This document shows, one piece after another, positions 10,615 to 19,511 of a DNA stretch of 27,500 nucleotides. A program made the translations under genes and the position numbers. Source of the DNA: Bigelowiella natans CCMP2755 (taxonomy: Eukaryota > Cercozoa > Chlorarachniophyceae). The number at the start of each line of letters is the position of its first letter. The first letter of the stretch is position 1. The notes below the pieces were generated by a model. That model worked only from the letters and a program-made list of their open reading frames with translations. It ran no database searches and was not told the DNA's origin. Where the stretch lies: NCBI GenBank assembly GCA_000320545.1, contig ADNK01000489.1:1-27500 (forward strand), read 5' to 3'.

Positions 10615-13069
10615 CAACACTGTTCAACGCTCGTATCAGGTTCCAAAATAGAAGGAATCGATCTGACATGGCATGAGATTTCTGTAAAGACTCCGGCCCC
10701 CGCATCAGGGAAGGGAACTGCACGAATAATTCTTAACAAGGCCAGTGGTGTGTAATGAGGAATGACTTTCATGTCAAACCAGCCTGGAAAATATACAAAA
10801 TTGTCATTCTGTCTAGGCACAATAAAAAAGGGACAGATGTCCGCAATAATGGGACCTAGTGGATCTGGGAAAACGACGTTGATGAGCACTTTAGCGGGAA
10901 GACAGGATTTAGAATGGTCTGGATATACAGCTGCAAATGGGAGCAAAATTGATCCAGTGCAATTCCGAAAGAATATCGCATTTGTTTTACAAGAGGAGTC
11001 TCTCTTTGCGACACAAACGCCGAGAGAAGCTTTAAAGTTCTCAGCTCAACTGAGGCTAACAGGAGAAGTAAAACCAATATTTTTGTTTTTATTCAAGAGA
11101 CAAGATGAAACTGTGTTGCATACTATAGTTGACTGAACAGGAGCAAAATGAACGGGTAGAGAACATTTTGAAAGTCTTAGATCTAGACTCTTGCGCAGAT
11201 TCACTCATTGGAAACGAGTTGATACGAGGATTATCTGGTGGAGAGAAACGTCGTGTCACAATAGGAGTTGAATTCATAACAGACCCCAAAATTTTATTCT
11301 TGGATGAACCTACATCTGGTCTCGACGCAAGCTCAGCCTACAGCGTAGTTCGATCCTTAAAGAGTCTTTGCAGGTATATTTGTAATTACCAACATTGGCA
11401 ACAAATTAAAACATTCAACTAATAATACAGGAGAGGATGTAGTGTTGTGACGACTATCCATCAGCCTTCGTCAGAAGCATTCCATGCATTCGACAAATGT
11501 TTCATTCTTGTTAATGGGGAAACTGTCTACGGAGGATCTATTCCACAACTTAATAAAACATTAATTTCCATTGGTACCCCATGCCCAGCTACTTAAAACC
11601 TAGCCGACCACATCATTACAGTTGTCAAACAGAAGGGGGCCAAAGGTGAAAACGACATAAAGTGCCTGAAGATGGAGTGGCTGAAAATTGCTCCGAATAC
11701 TGAGGTCTCACTCGAGCGAATATATTGGAATTTATCTTCACCTTCGATATTATAATAATCTCAGATCAAAGACACAGGAGATTCCAATTTGAACACGGCC
11801 GCAAAATGCGCTGAGTGAGTCAACCATGTATGCAAAAATAAACCATATGTAGATGAATGTGGATGAAACAATGATCCAGACATGTTGAATATGCTCACTT
11901 CTTTTAGATGTGTAATTGAAGTCAACATTGTCGTATTTTTACATTCTACAAATTATTCATCAATATTTGTAATATGCACAGATTTGAAATGCGTAGTGGG
12001 TTTTTCCAGCAACTCAACGCACTTTTGGTTCGAGACACAAGGCAAAAATTTCTTGTTTAACGTTAATGTGTACATATTTAACATGAGATACTACTAGAAA
12101 CGTCATCCGAGATATAAACACACTTGGATTCCGGGTTGGTGCGACAGTGTTTCTCAACGTGCTGTTTGGAGTTGTTTTCCTTGGAGTTGGTAATGACGAT
12201 GTCATACAAAGCCGATATGGTAAGCATTTAGAAATTATTATTTTCCATAAAGCATCATTTACTCTGTATTACATATGCAGGTGGGTTGCTAATGGTAGCC
12301 ATAAATGCAATGTTTGCAACTTCACAGCCTCAACTAACGTCCTTCGTTATCGAGAGGGGTGCCTTTCTCCGCGAGTTTAGAGTTGGCACATACGGTTGAA
12401 GTTTTGGTGACAGAGTTATGAATATGCTAATGAACTTGTGCGTTAAACAGGGATTGTTCCTTACTTTCTCAGCAAGTTTTTTATCGAGTAAAAACACTTC
12501 AAAGGAAATTATTCACTCCTGATTTAATTATTTTTTAGCGCTGTTATTACGCTTTTTCAAACACTTCTGGGATTGGTTTGTTCGGTGTTTGCGATGAAAC
12601 TCCAAGGAAACTTCTTCGCGATCTGGGGTGCAGTTTACCTTCTTGCAGTCACAGCTCAGTCCTCGACAACATTGATAGGGTATGAGTATGAGTTCATGGT
12701 CATATAGGGTCACAAAAACTACTATCATCTAATCGAATGGTTTTTAGGTGCATGGTAACAAACGTGAAAGATGCTATGGAATTATTTCCACTTGCGTTTG
12801 TGCCGCAGCTACTCTTTGCTGGTTTCTTCGTGCAAATTAACCAGATTCCTGTGTGGTTAAGATGGGCACAATGGGTATGTTCGCTGAAGTATTCTGTTAA
12901 TCTGCTGCTTGTAACTGAATTTACCGAGGACGATGATGAAGTTGATGATCTATTTGACGCGAATGACGTTAAACGAGGCGATGCTTGGTTTTATATACTC
13001 ATGTTGTTCGTGCTGATCATTGTGTTTCGTATTTCCGCTATTTTCGCATTGAACATGCTTGCAAAATAA
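10615..13069 (+). CDS. ABCG/WHITE-type half-transporter with one premature TAA
   Basis: Reverse-type half ABC transporter (ATPase before membrane domain), the family that moves lipids, sterols and hydrophobic metabolites. Phase-consistent exons: 10615-10747, 10817-11067, 11141-11373, 11431-11704, 11765-11814, 11908-11920 (13 nt, tentative), 12010-12041, 12098-12219, 12281-12394, 12451-12487, 12539-12679, 12748-13069. Motifs: Walker A GPSGSGKTT (10852), signature LSGGEKRR (about 11231), Walker B ILFLDEPTSGLD (about 11291), and the ABCG-specific TIHQPSSEAF after the 11431 acceptor. The membrane half gives six TM segments, the RxGxFxREF-like loop (RGAFLREF) and the PLAFVPQLLFAGFF helix. The 5' end is incomplete; the visible part is about 565 codons against 600-700 usual. 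Within exon 11431-11704 a TAA (11594-11596) falls between CPAT and NLADHII, where the family normally has a tyrosine in an NPAD-like motif. Everything else keeps frame, so this is a recent nonsense mutation, a sequencing error or a polymorphism. The intron at 12042-12097 is GC-AG. It lies divergent to the synthetase gene. Confidence 0.85.
11594..11596 (+). other. In-frame TAA in the ABCG nucleotide-binding domain
   Basis: It lies 54 codons into exon 11431-11704, with ABCG-like sequence on both sides in the same frame (ISIGTPCPAT before, NLADHIITVV after). Aligned family members usually carry Tyr here, so TAT or TAC to TAA is a one-base change. TAA also ends this gene and the synthetase gene, so reassignment of the codon is not supported. 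Confidence 0.85.
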
Positions 13070-13420
13070 TCGGTTGACTATCTATTTGTAGTTCTTAGAC
13101 GTCTAAATGTTGATCTACGAAATTTAATCATTGAAAAATGAGTGCTCGATGCAAATTGATATTATCATAGCGTGAAACATCTTGATTTGCAAATATCTAG
13201 GCATGTCTAGATGTACTGGGCTAGTTGCATGTTTAGATCTACTTTTGTCGTTTTTGCTTGTCCATTGAGCTGTTCATCAGCCACATCAATGTCTAGATTG
13301 CAATGGCTCTCTGATCCCTACCTAGCTAGCTTGACCCTGCTGAAGCTGAGATGCACATGGCTAGATCAGCGCACTTGACAGCACTGACCAGCTTCTCCCA
13401 GTCGCGCCCAAGCTGGCAAG
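13070..13420. repeat. CTAG-enriched 3' flank of the ABCG gene
   Basis: About seven CTAG tetramers occur in 13181-13380, with CCTAGCTAGC near 13320, resembling the 3181-4200 region in texture. There is no coding signal. It lies just downstream of the ABCG stop, as the larger block lies just downstream of the synthetase stop. Confidence 0.6.
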
Positions 13421-13437
13421 TTCTGCGTGCTGGCTCA

Positions 13438-13560
13438 GAACAATGAACAATGATGATGAACCACGTTTCCAAAGTCTAGAAGTGTTGCAAGACACTTGCA
13501 GTGTGCGAAACACAGTACCTCGAACTAGCTTCAGTGAGGACTGACTGGAGAAGCAGCAGG
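13438..13560. repeat. Dispersed repeat unit, 5' side of the retrotransposon
   Basis: This block (ATGATGATGAACCACGTTTCC, then GTTGCAAGACACTTGCA, then CTTCAGTGAGGACT) recurs in diverged form on the far side of the LTR element at about 19641-19820. It is not part of the element because it lies outside the LTRs and the target duplication. Confidence 0.75.
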
Positions 13561-13791
13561 TTTTTTTTCAAATTGTCGTCTGGCCATCATGCCAGCATGG
13601 AACAACACAACTGACAGCGATGTGGCGGCGACGCAAAGCATCTGCTCTGAGCAGGAACTTCCTGAAGGCTGCATCTGCACGATGATCTACGTTCAGATCC
13701 GAGGGGGCACCCAGCAGACTCTGCAGCGGTGGAGCTCGAAAACTGAAGGGGGCGCGCGCAGCTGTGAGTCGGTGACACATTGGCAGAGCTG
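13561..13791. other. Unassigned DNA up to the insertion site
   Basis: A T run at 13561-13568 is followed by GC-richer DNA with open frames of under 100 codons on both strands. None shows a recognisable motif and I call no gene. Confidence 0.5.
13788..13791. repeat. Target-site duplication, left copy (GCTG)
   Basis: GCTG directly precedes the TG of the 5' LTR and recurs at 19508-19511 directly after the CA of the 3' LTR. Four to six base pairs is normal for Ty3/gypsy integration. Confidence 0.8.
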
Positions 13792-13889
13792 TGTAGCGCG
13801 TACCACTACGCGGGCACAAGTCACGTGCGACAACAAAGGGGTTGTCGCGGATATAGAATATAGATAACGTAGATATTAATACAGCATAG

Positions 13890-13947
13890 GCACGTGGGTT
13901 CCGGCGGGACTCATGGCAGCACACCGGAAGTGTGCTGCCCCACGTGC
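13890..13947. other. Nested inverted repeat in LTR
   Basis: The outer arms GCACGTGGG (13890-13898) and CCCACGTGC (13939-13947) enclose the inner arms GGCAGCACA (13915-13923) and TGTGCTGCC (13931-13939), which share base 13939. It can fold as a long stem in RNA or as a cruciform in DNA. The same structure is at 19280-19337 in the 3' LTR. Confidence 0.85.
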
Positions 13948-13952
13948 GGCGG

Positions 13953-13975
13953 CATTCGCGAAAGCTTCGCGAATG
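13953..13975. other. Ten-base-pair hairpin in LTR
   Basis: Arms CATTCGCGAA and TTCGCGAATG pair perfectly around AGC. It lies just upstream of the AATAAA cluster. The copy in the 3' LTR is at 19343-19365. Confidence 0.9.
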
Positions 13976-14122
13976 ATTACGCAGTGCACGATTTAATAAA
14001 AATATAATCTTTAATAAAAATAAACACAACTCTTCAAAAGGAAGCAAACGTGCCTTTCCCCCCCCCTGCCTACTTGTGCACGTAGCGCCTCGGCCTGTGA
14101 ACACCTTACGCGCAACAACCTT

Positions 14123-14140
14123 TGGCTTCCACACACGGGA
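14123..14140 (+). other. Putative primer-binding site
   Basis: TGGCTTCCACACACGGGA begins 5 nt after the 5' LTR. Its complement ends in GCCA and places an invariant-type C61 correctly, as expected of a tRNA 3' end with discriminator G. I could not assign the tRNA; it would need an acceptor stem starting TTCCACA. Confidence 0.6.
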
Positions 14141-14156
14141 AACGATTTGACTAACA

Positions 14157-17100
14157 ATGTCACAGCAGCTAGAAGAACAGCAGGACTTTGGCTCGCAGGC
14201 CGTGCAAGGGCACGAGCAGAAACAGGAAAGGAAGGGCGATACGGACGCTAAGGAAGGAGGAGGAACACCTCCACAGGCACCGCCGGGACCAGCACCCGGG
14301 ATTAAGAAAGCAGATGCAGCAGCAGAGGCACTGGAGAACTTCTACGAGGCGGACGACGAGGACGTGGCCGCCGAAAGCAAGAAGGTCGTAATGGCATTAC
14401 GAGCCTTGCGACCCAGGGCGAGCAACTACGCCAAACTGAAAGTATCGATAGAATACAAGTATCAGACACATGATGTTTGGGCAGCTATCATGCAGGACAT
14501 CATGGATTACGAAGCAGACTTACCTCCAGAGTGGGCAGCTTTGTTTAGGAACGACGGGGGTCTGGGCGCCTCGCGGGGGACGACCCAGAGCACCGTCAAG
14601 CAGCAGCAGCCGGTACAGCGGAACACCCAGTTCATGTCTGTTAAAACAGCACCGGTTATGATAACGAAATACAACGGGAAAAGAGGTGAGGCAAGGAGGT
14701 GGTGGAAGAACGCTAGGAGTATACTCTGCGACTTTACCCCTAACCCCACCGAAAACGACAAGCTCAAATGGCTAGCTATAATAAAGCAAGCCATGGACCT
14801 TTACGAGACAGGCAGGACCCGGATCAGGCAGCTAGAGAAAATACACACTACAGTTAGTGGGCTACGAGACGTTGAGGCGATAATGAAGGCTTTTGTAAAT
14901 GAACAGGATGCTAACTCCCTACCCCAGGCTATTAGAAAATACAGAGCAATGATGCAGCATGAGAGAGAACCTGTTAGAGACTTTGCCACGCGCTTCCAGG
15001 ATATGATCGACGAACTACATGATTTTAATTACAACACAGGTGATGATCAGGCAAGGTTTGAAGAGTTCAAGTTAAAGATAAAGGAATCCACTTACGTTAC
15101 GGAGGAAGGCTACACCACGATGGAGGCAGCAGTGCAGGCTATATCCCTACGCGAGCAGGAGCAGGACCGCAAGTTTACCAGCCCTAAGGTACCTGGCATA
15201 GGAAACATTAACGCTATTAAGCCGCAGCGAGACTGGTACAAGGACAGGGAAGGTAACCGACGTTGCGGATACTGCTCACGTAAAGGGAAACACACCGCTA
15301 AAGACTGCAGAGACAGGAAAGAAGGACGACCCAGGATGACGATCAGGCAGCTCAACGAACACTACGAGAAGTTAAAGAGAAAGAAAGGCAGAGGACAAGG
15401 ATATAACAACAGCAAATGGCAAGGCAGCAACAACGGGAAGAACAATAAATATAAGAACAAAAAGCAGAACAGTATCAATGCTATACAGCAGCAGATAAAC
15501 GGAATATTAGATCACCTTAAGCAGGCGCCGACGAAGACAGCAGTACCAGCAACGCAGGACCAAGACAAGCCCATGACCCTAGACGACATAAAGAACTTAG
15601 GAGTATGCAACATTAATGACGAAGACGCTAACAGGACTATCAAAGTTGCTATGACCAAGGTTAAAGTTAAAGACAGCTACGGAGACTACAAGAAACTACC
15701 TGCCCTTTGGGATAGTGGCAGCATGCCGAAGTCCTTCATAAGCCTAAGCACAGTAAGAAGGTTAGGACTATTGGATCAAGTGACTAAGAAAGAACGTAAA
15801 TATGCTCAAGCAGACGGAAGCTCTTCCATGAAGACCGTCGGTGAGCTAATGCTAAAGCTACAGATACCTGGCAGCGACGCGGAGACCCAAATCAAGACCC
15901 GAGTAGCCATGACTTTATCCATGGAACTACTCCTCGGACAGGATGCCCTAGAAAAATTAGGGGGGATCATATCATTCTACAATCACAAGATATACTTTGC
16001 TAAGTTGCCAAAGAAGTCAGGCAGGACCATCAGCCAGAACATGATACGGCTTGACGAGTGGACCTCTGAGTCAAGCGTTAATGCGTTAGAGTTTATGGAC
16101 CTAGCGGACAACAAGCTACCTACACCTACCGAGCTACGGAAGAAGAACCCCGGCAAGACCATCCGACAGATAACGGAGCTACTGGACAAGACCCCCCCAG
16201 CTGATGATTGGGATATCGACAAAGGCAAAAAGTACATTAATAAAATATTAAACGAGAAGTACTCTGACATCACCAAGCCGACGACGAAGCCCTCCAGCAA
16301 GCTTACCCCAGTAAAGATCGAGCTAAAGAAGGGATACGAAGAGTGCATCATCAATGACCCAGAACATAGGCGACCGGAAGCGGACTGGGAAAAGATAGAG
16401 TGGCAGATCAATGAATGGGCAAAGGAAGGGAAGATAGAGCCAAGCAACTCACCATGGAACGTGAGACATGTGCTAGCTAAGAAACCTACTTACCCTTTCT
16501 TCCGCCTGGCGCACAACTTCATCCGCCACAACCGAGTAATAAAGAGGATCCAGACACCTACACCAAGGATAGATGACGTTATTGAACACGTCATAGGATA
16601 CAAATACTACTCTTCCCTAGATAAAAATGAATCATACATGCAGACACCCATCCACAAAACCTCCCGCCCCATTACCGCGTTCTCCAGCAGGCACAGGAAG
16701 TGGCACTTCGTCGTATTCCCTTACGGCCTAAGCATATCAGGGGATGCGTTCAGTAGTCAGAACTACAGGGCATACACACATGATGGGATGGCGTCTGTGT
16801 TGTGGGTGTTTGTGTTTGTGTATGTGGATGATGACATAATATGTACCAACACAGTCGTCGCTCAGATCTTCCTCCTGGAAAATATATTTATTAGGTTTGC
16901 ACACTTCGGTTTTACTATTAGACTGCAGAAGTGTACATTCCTAGCTACAAGAATCAAGTGGTGTGGATATTACCTGGAGCAAGGCCGCATCACCCCAAAC
17001 CCCGAGAAAGTAGCAGCACTACAGCAAGCCCCTAAACCTAAGAATGCAAAGGAGTTAAAGTCATTCTTGCAGACTGCAGCTTGGATACTACGTAGGTTCT

Positions 17101-19130
17101 CCCCTACCTACGCTAGGACTGCAGCTGCTTTTACTACTGCTTACCGGAAGGAGAACTCTGTAGGCCTCAGCTTCGCTAAGGTGTGGGCCAAGGCTGGCCT
17201 TGATGCCCACTTCGATAACCTAATAAAGTTATGCAGCAACACCCTATTGAATGCTAAGCTAGACACTACTAGACCAGCTACCCTATGGACAGACTGGTCT
17301 AAGCTAGGTATGGCTGCTGTACTTACCCAAGACCAGCAGATCATACGGGTGTGGGGCAGGGCCTGCACAGCAGCTGAGGCCAAGTACAGCCCTACAAAAG
17401 GAGAGTATAAAGCCATGACTGAGGCGCAGAGGAAACTAAGATACTACCTGCTGTCGGTGCCCAGCTTCACCTTAATGACTGACCACAAGCCCCTCCTAGG
17501 CATCGACCGCAAGCTCGAAGCGCCTAACGATGAGTATGCAGCTATGAGGGCGGACACGGAAGAGTTTAGGGACAAGAGGACAGTGGTCTACGCACCAGGA
17601 GACAAGCAGCTTGCTGACTATTTCAGCAGGCTGTTCGAAAAGAAAGTCCCTACCCAGGTCACCCCTATGGTTAACGCGATTACCTTCGAGGACGGCGACT
17701 TCCTGCCTGAGCCAGAGGAGCTCCAGCACCTTCAAGAACACCTGGATAAATACAAACACAAGCATGAGGTACTTAGTGATAGGATATATGTATACACTAA
17801 TAATGTTAGGCGTACCTACGTGCCACGGCGGACCAGGGGAGCCCTTCTCTTTACCGCCCATGGACCTGCACACGTAGGAGAAAACCATATCACTGCTCTA
17901 CTCTACCATTACTACTGGCCCTACAAGCTAAAAGAGATAAGGACATACCTGCGTGGCTGCAGGTGCTCCAGCTTGAAGGCGGCAGGCGTCGCCACCAAGG
18001 AGTCCAGCAAGAGCCGTGCATCTAAGAAAATCAAAGCAAGGAACTTCTTAGATATCGTGCAAATTGATGTTTATAAGTACGATGGCTATCACTACCTTAC
18101 CTTCGTTGATGTGGCCACTGGAAAGTGCTGGGTTAAAAAGATTATCAAGGTCAACGTTGCTAAGAAGAACAAAGGCTTATATAAGCAGAGGCTTACTAAC
18201 TGCTACCGTACCTGGGAGTCTGAGCTCCAGGCTATCCCTGATGAAGTTAGCATAAACAAGATACCAAAGAAGTTACATGTGGATAATGAGACCTCTCTTC
18301 TACAGCTACCACACCCTAATATTGATGCCTCACCTGTATACTATGCCCAGTCCAACTCCAAGGTAGAGCGACTCCACCGCACCTTGGCCAACCTAAGCAG
18401 GATAAATAGCACCACACCAGACAAGATACAAGGGTTAGTAAACGACACCTTCACGTCTGGGGGAGGTATCAAGGATAAGGAGAGGGAAGAAGGCGACGAC
18501 AACGACGACGATACCGAGAGCGAAGACGAGAAGGTCCCGTACGATGGCCGAGTTCTAAAGGAAGGACAGTATGTTAGGGCCAAGGTAAATCTGAGATCGA
18601 GAAATAAACAAGACCCCTTCTGGGGTGGCGTTGCAAAGGTTACCGAGAGGAAGGGGAGGAAGCAGTACTACATCTATGATGGGAACAGGGTCACCTTGCG
18701 CCACATCAGTCACCTAAAGAATTATGATATCGGTGAGAAGCTCCTAGAGGATGTTAAAGTAAACCCTACTGTGTGGGAGCGAGCAATGCCTTGTTTAGGA
18801 CCCCGACCTAAGTTCGATGTGGAATATGGAAACAATAAGGTCAGGGTGAACGACGATTGGCGCATGAAGATTGTCTATCTAGGCTACCCTGGATTACGAA
18901 ATATGGAGAGGGTAGCTATGAAAATAAAGGACGGAAAATATCAGCTACTCTACCTAGCTGTTCCCGACTTACCCTTTGAGCACTGGTATAAGGTCCTGGG
19001 GGACCTTGATGCAGAGGGCTGGTATGGACACGAACCTAAGGACGAAGGTGAGTTCTGGGTAAGCGACAAAGGAGATAAGGTTAGAGAGGAATCTATTACC
19101 TGGTGGTTGGTGAAGTTCCGAAAGCGATGA
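14157..19130 (+). CDS. Retrotransposon Gag-Pol polyprotein, 1,657 aa
   Basis: One frame with no frameshift between gag and pol. Gag (about 1-420) has a helical central part and a basic zinc knuckle CGYCSRKGKHTAKDC near 369, spaced CX2CX5HX4C rather than CX2CX4HX4C. The protease has LWDSGS near 518. Reverse transcriptase (about 720-900) has SLDKNESY, a FPYGLS motif and YVDD at about 889. RNase H (about 1040-1170) has TDWSKLGMAAVLTQ, KGEYKAM and MTDHKPL. Integrase has an HHCC-like finger (AHGPAHVGENH... then CRC near 1263, i.e. CX1C not CX2C), a catalytic D near 1303, D in HVDNETS and E in KVERLH near 1402. The last D and E are 27 residues apart instead of about 35. After integrase come an SH3/GPY-like segment and a further ~150-aa tail without a recognised domain. 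Translation starts at the first ATG, 39 nt after the LTR. It makes the particle and the cDNA-copying and integrating enzymes of the element. Confidence 0.93.
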   Translation: MSQQLEEQQDFGSQAVQGHEQKQERKGDTDAKEGGGTPPQAPPGPAPGIKKADAAAEALENFYEADDEDVAAESKKVVMALRALRPRASNYAKLKVSIEYKYQTHDVWAAIMQDIMDYEADLPPEWAALFRNDGGLGASRGTTQSTVKQQQPVQRNTQFMSVKTAPVMITKYNGKRGEARRWWKNARSILCDFTPNPTENDKLKWLAIIKQAMDLYETGRTRIRQLEKIHTTVSGLRDVEAIMKAFVNEQDANSLPQAIRKYRAMMQHEREPVRDFATRFQDMIDELHDFNYNTGDDQARFEEFKLKIKESTYVTEEGYTTMEAAVQAISLREQEQDRKFTSPKVPGIGNINAIKPQRDWYKDREGNRRCGYCSRKGKHTAKDCRDRKEGRPRMTIRQLNEHYEKLKRKKGRGQGYNNSKWQGSNNGKNNKYKNKKQNSINAIQQQINGILDHLKQAPTKTAVPATQDQDKPMTLDDIKNLGVCNINDEDANRTIKVAMTKVKVKDSYGDYKKLPALWDSGSMPKSFISLSTVRRLGLLDQVTKKERKYAQADGSSSMKTVGELMLKLQIPGSDAETQIKTRVAMTLSMELLLGQDALEKLGGIISFYNHKIYFAKLPKKSGRTISQNMIRLDEWTSESSVNALEFMDLADNKLPTPTELRKKNPGKTIRQITELLDKTPPADDWDIDKGKKYINKILNEKYSDITKPTTKPSSKLTPVKIELKKGYEECIINDPEHRRPEADWEKIEWQINEWAKEGKIEPSNSPWNVRHVLAKKPTYPFFRLAHNFIRHNRVIKRIQTPTPRIDDVIEHVIGYKYYSSLDKNESYMQTPIHKTSRPITAFSSRHRKWHFVVFPYGLSISGDAFSSQNYRAYTHDGMASVLWVFVFVYVDDDIICTNTVVAQIFLLENIFIRFAHFGFTIRLQKCTFLATRIKWCGYYLEQGRITPNPEKVAALQQAPKPKNAKELKSFLQTAAWILRRFSPTYARTAAAFTTAYRKENSVGLSFAKVWAKAGLDAHFDNLIKLCSNTLLNAKLDTTRPATLWTDWSKLGMAAVLTQDQQIIRVWGRACTAAEAKYSPTKGEYKAMTEAQRKLRYYLLSVPSFTLMTDHKPLLGIDRKLEAPNDEYAAMRADTEEFRDKRTVVYAPGDKQLADYFSRLFEKKVPTQVTPMVNAITFEDGDFLPEPEELQHLQEHLDKYKHKHEVLSDRIYVYTNNVRRTYVPRRTRGALLFTAHGPAHVGENHITALLYHYYWPYKLKEIRTYLRGCRCSSLKAAGVATKESSKSRASKKIKARNFLDIVQIDVYKYDGYHYLTFVDVATGKCWVKKIIKVNVAKKNKGLYKQRLTNCYRTWESELQAIPDEVSINKIPKKLHVDNETSLLQLPHPNIDASPVYYAQSNSKVERLHRTLANLSRINSTTPDKIQGLVNDTFTSGGGIKDKEREEGDDNDDDTESEDEKVPYDGRVLKEGQYVRAKVNLRSRNKQDPFWGGVAKVTERKGRKQYYIYDGNRVTLRHISHLKNYDIGEKLLEDVKVNPTVWERAMPCLGPRPKFDVEYGNNKVRVNDDWRMKIVYLGYPGLRNMERVAMKIKDGKYQLLYLAVPDLPFEHWYKVLGDLDAEGWYGHEPKDEGEFWVSDKGDKVREESITWWLVKFRKR

Positions 19131-19173
19131 AGGTCTAAGGGAATAAGGAAGGAAGGAAGGAGCAACGTGACTT

Positions 19174-19181
19174 GGGGGAGG
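19174..19181 (+). other. Polypurine tract
   Basis: GGGGGAGG directly abuts the 3' LTR, where plus-strand DNA synthesis is primed in LTR elements. Another purine-rich stretch (about 19130-19162) lies just upstream. Confidence 0.8.
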
Positions 19182-19507
19182 TGTAGCGCGTACCACTACG
19201 CGGGCACAAGTCACGTGCGACAACAAAGGGGTTGTCGCGGATATAGAATATAGATAACGTAGATATTAATACAGCATAGGCACGTGGGTTCCGGCGGGAC
19301 TCATGGCAGCACACCGGAAGTGTGCTGCCCCACGTGCGGCGGCATTCGCGAAAGCTTCGCGAATGATTACGCAGTGCACGATTTAATAAAAATATAATCT
19401 TTAATAAAAATAAACACAACTCTTCAAAAGGAAGCAAACGTGCCTTTCCCCCCCCCTGCCTACTTGTGCACGTAGCGCCTCGGCCTGTGAACACCTTACG
19501 CGCAACA
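19182..19507 (+). repeat. 3' LTR (326 bp)
   Basis: Reads as identical to 13792-14117 with a constant offset of 5,390. It carries the same hairpins and AATAAA cluster (from 19385). Confidence 0.95.
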
Positions 19508-19511
19508 GCTG
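19508..19511. repeat. Target-site duplication, right copy (GCTG)
   Basis: Follows the CA end of the 3' LTR and matches 13788-13791. Confidence 0.8.

Larger units (their letters stand above)
13792..14117 (+). repeat. 5' LTR (326 bp)
   Basis: Boundaries are set by identity with 19182-19507 and by TG...CA ends. The first 12 bases and the reverse complement of the last 12 match at 10 positions, a longer terminal inverted repeat than the usual TG/CA. Four hairpin-forming inverted repeats lie inside: 13797-13812, 13827-13848, 13890-13947 (nested) and 13953-13975. Three AATAAA hexamers (13995, 14013, 14019) are candidate polyadenylation signals. CACGTG occurs three times. Confidence 0.95.
13792..19507 (+). 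mobile_element. Complete Ty3/gypsy-type LTR retrotransposon, 5,716 bp
   Basis: It has two 326-bp direct repeats that start TGT and end ACA, a flanking 4-bp duplication, a putative primer-binding site, a polypurine tract and one uninterrupted gag-pol frame. The domain order protease, reverse transcriptase, RNase H, integrase is that of Ty3/gypsy (Metaviridae), not copia. I found no difference between the LTRs in a base-by-base reading, so insertion is very recent on a mutational clock. There is no env-like frame. The element sits between the ABCG and CLU genes in the same orientation, within a local repeat family. Confidence 0.95.

Noticed and set aside
11594-11596. Reassigned genetic code in which TAA is read as an amino acid
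   Set aside because: The ABCG gene and the synthetase gene both end at TAA in the expected place, and no other gene in the window has an internal TAA.
12397-12399. Second premature stop (TGA) in the ABCG gene
   Set aside because: A GT-AG intron at 12395-12450 removes it and joins VGTY to GIVPYFLSKFF, the expected family sequence, in phase.
13568-14134. 188-codon minus-strand frame across the 5' LTR, with a partner at 19135-19755
   Set aside because: Both are the antisense of the same LTR and lack any domain; the shared part only reflects the duplicated LTR.
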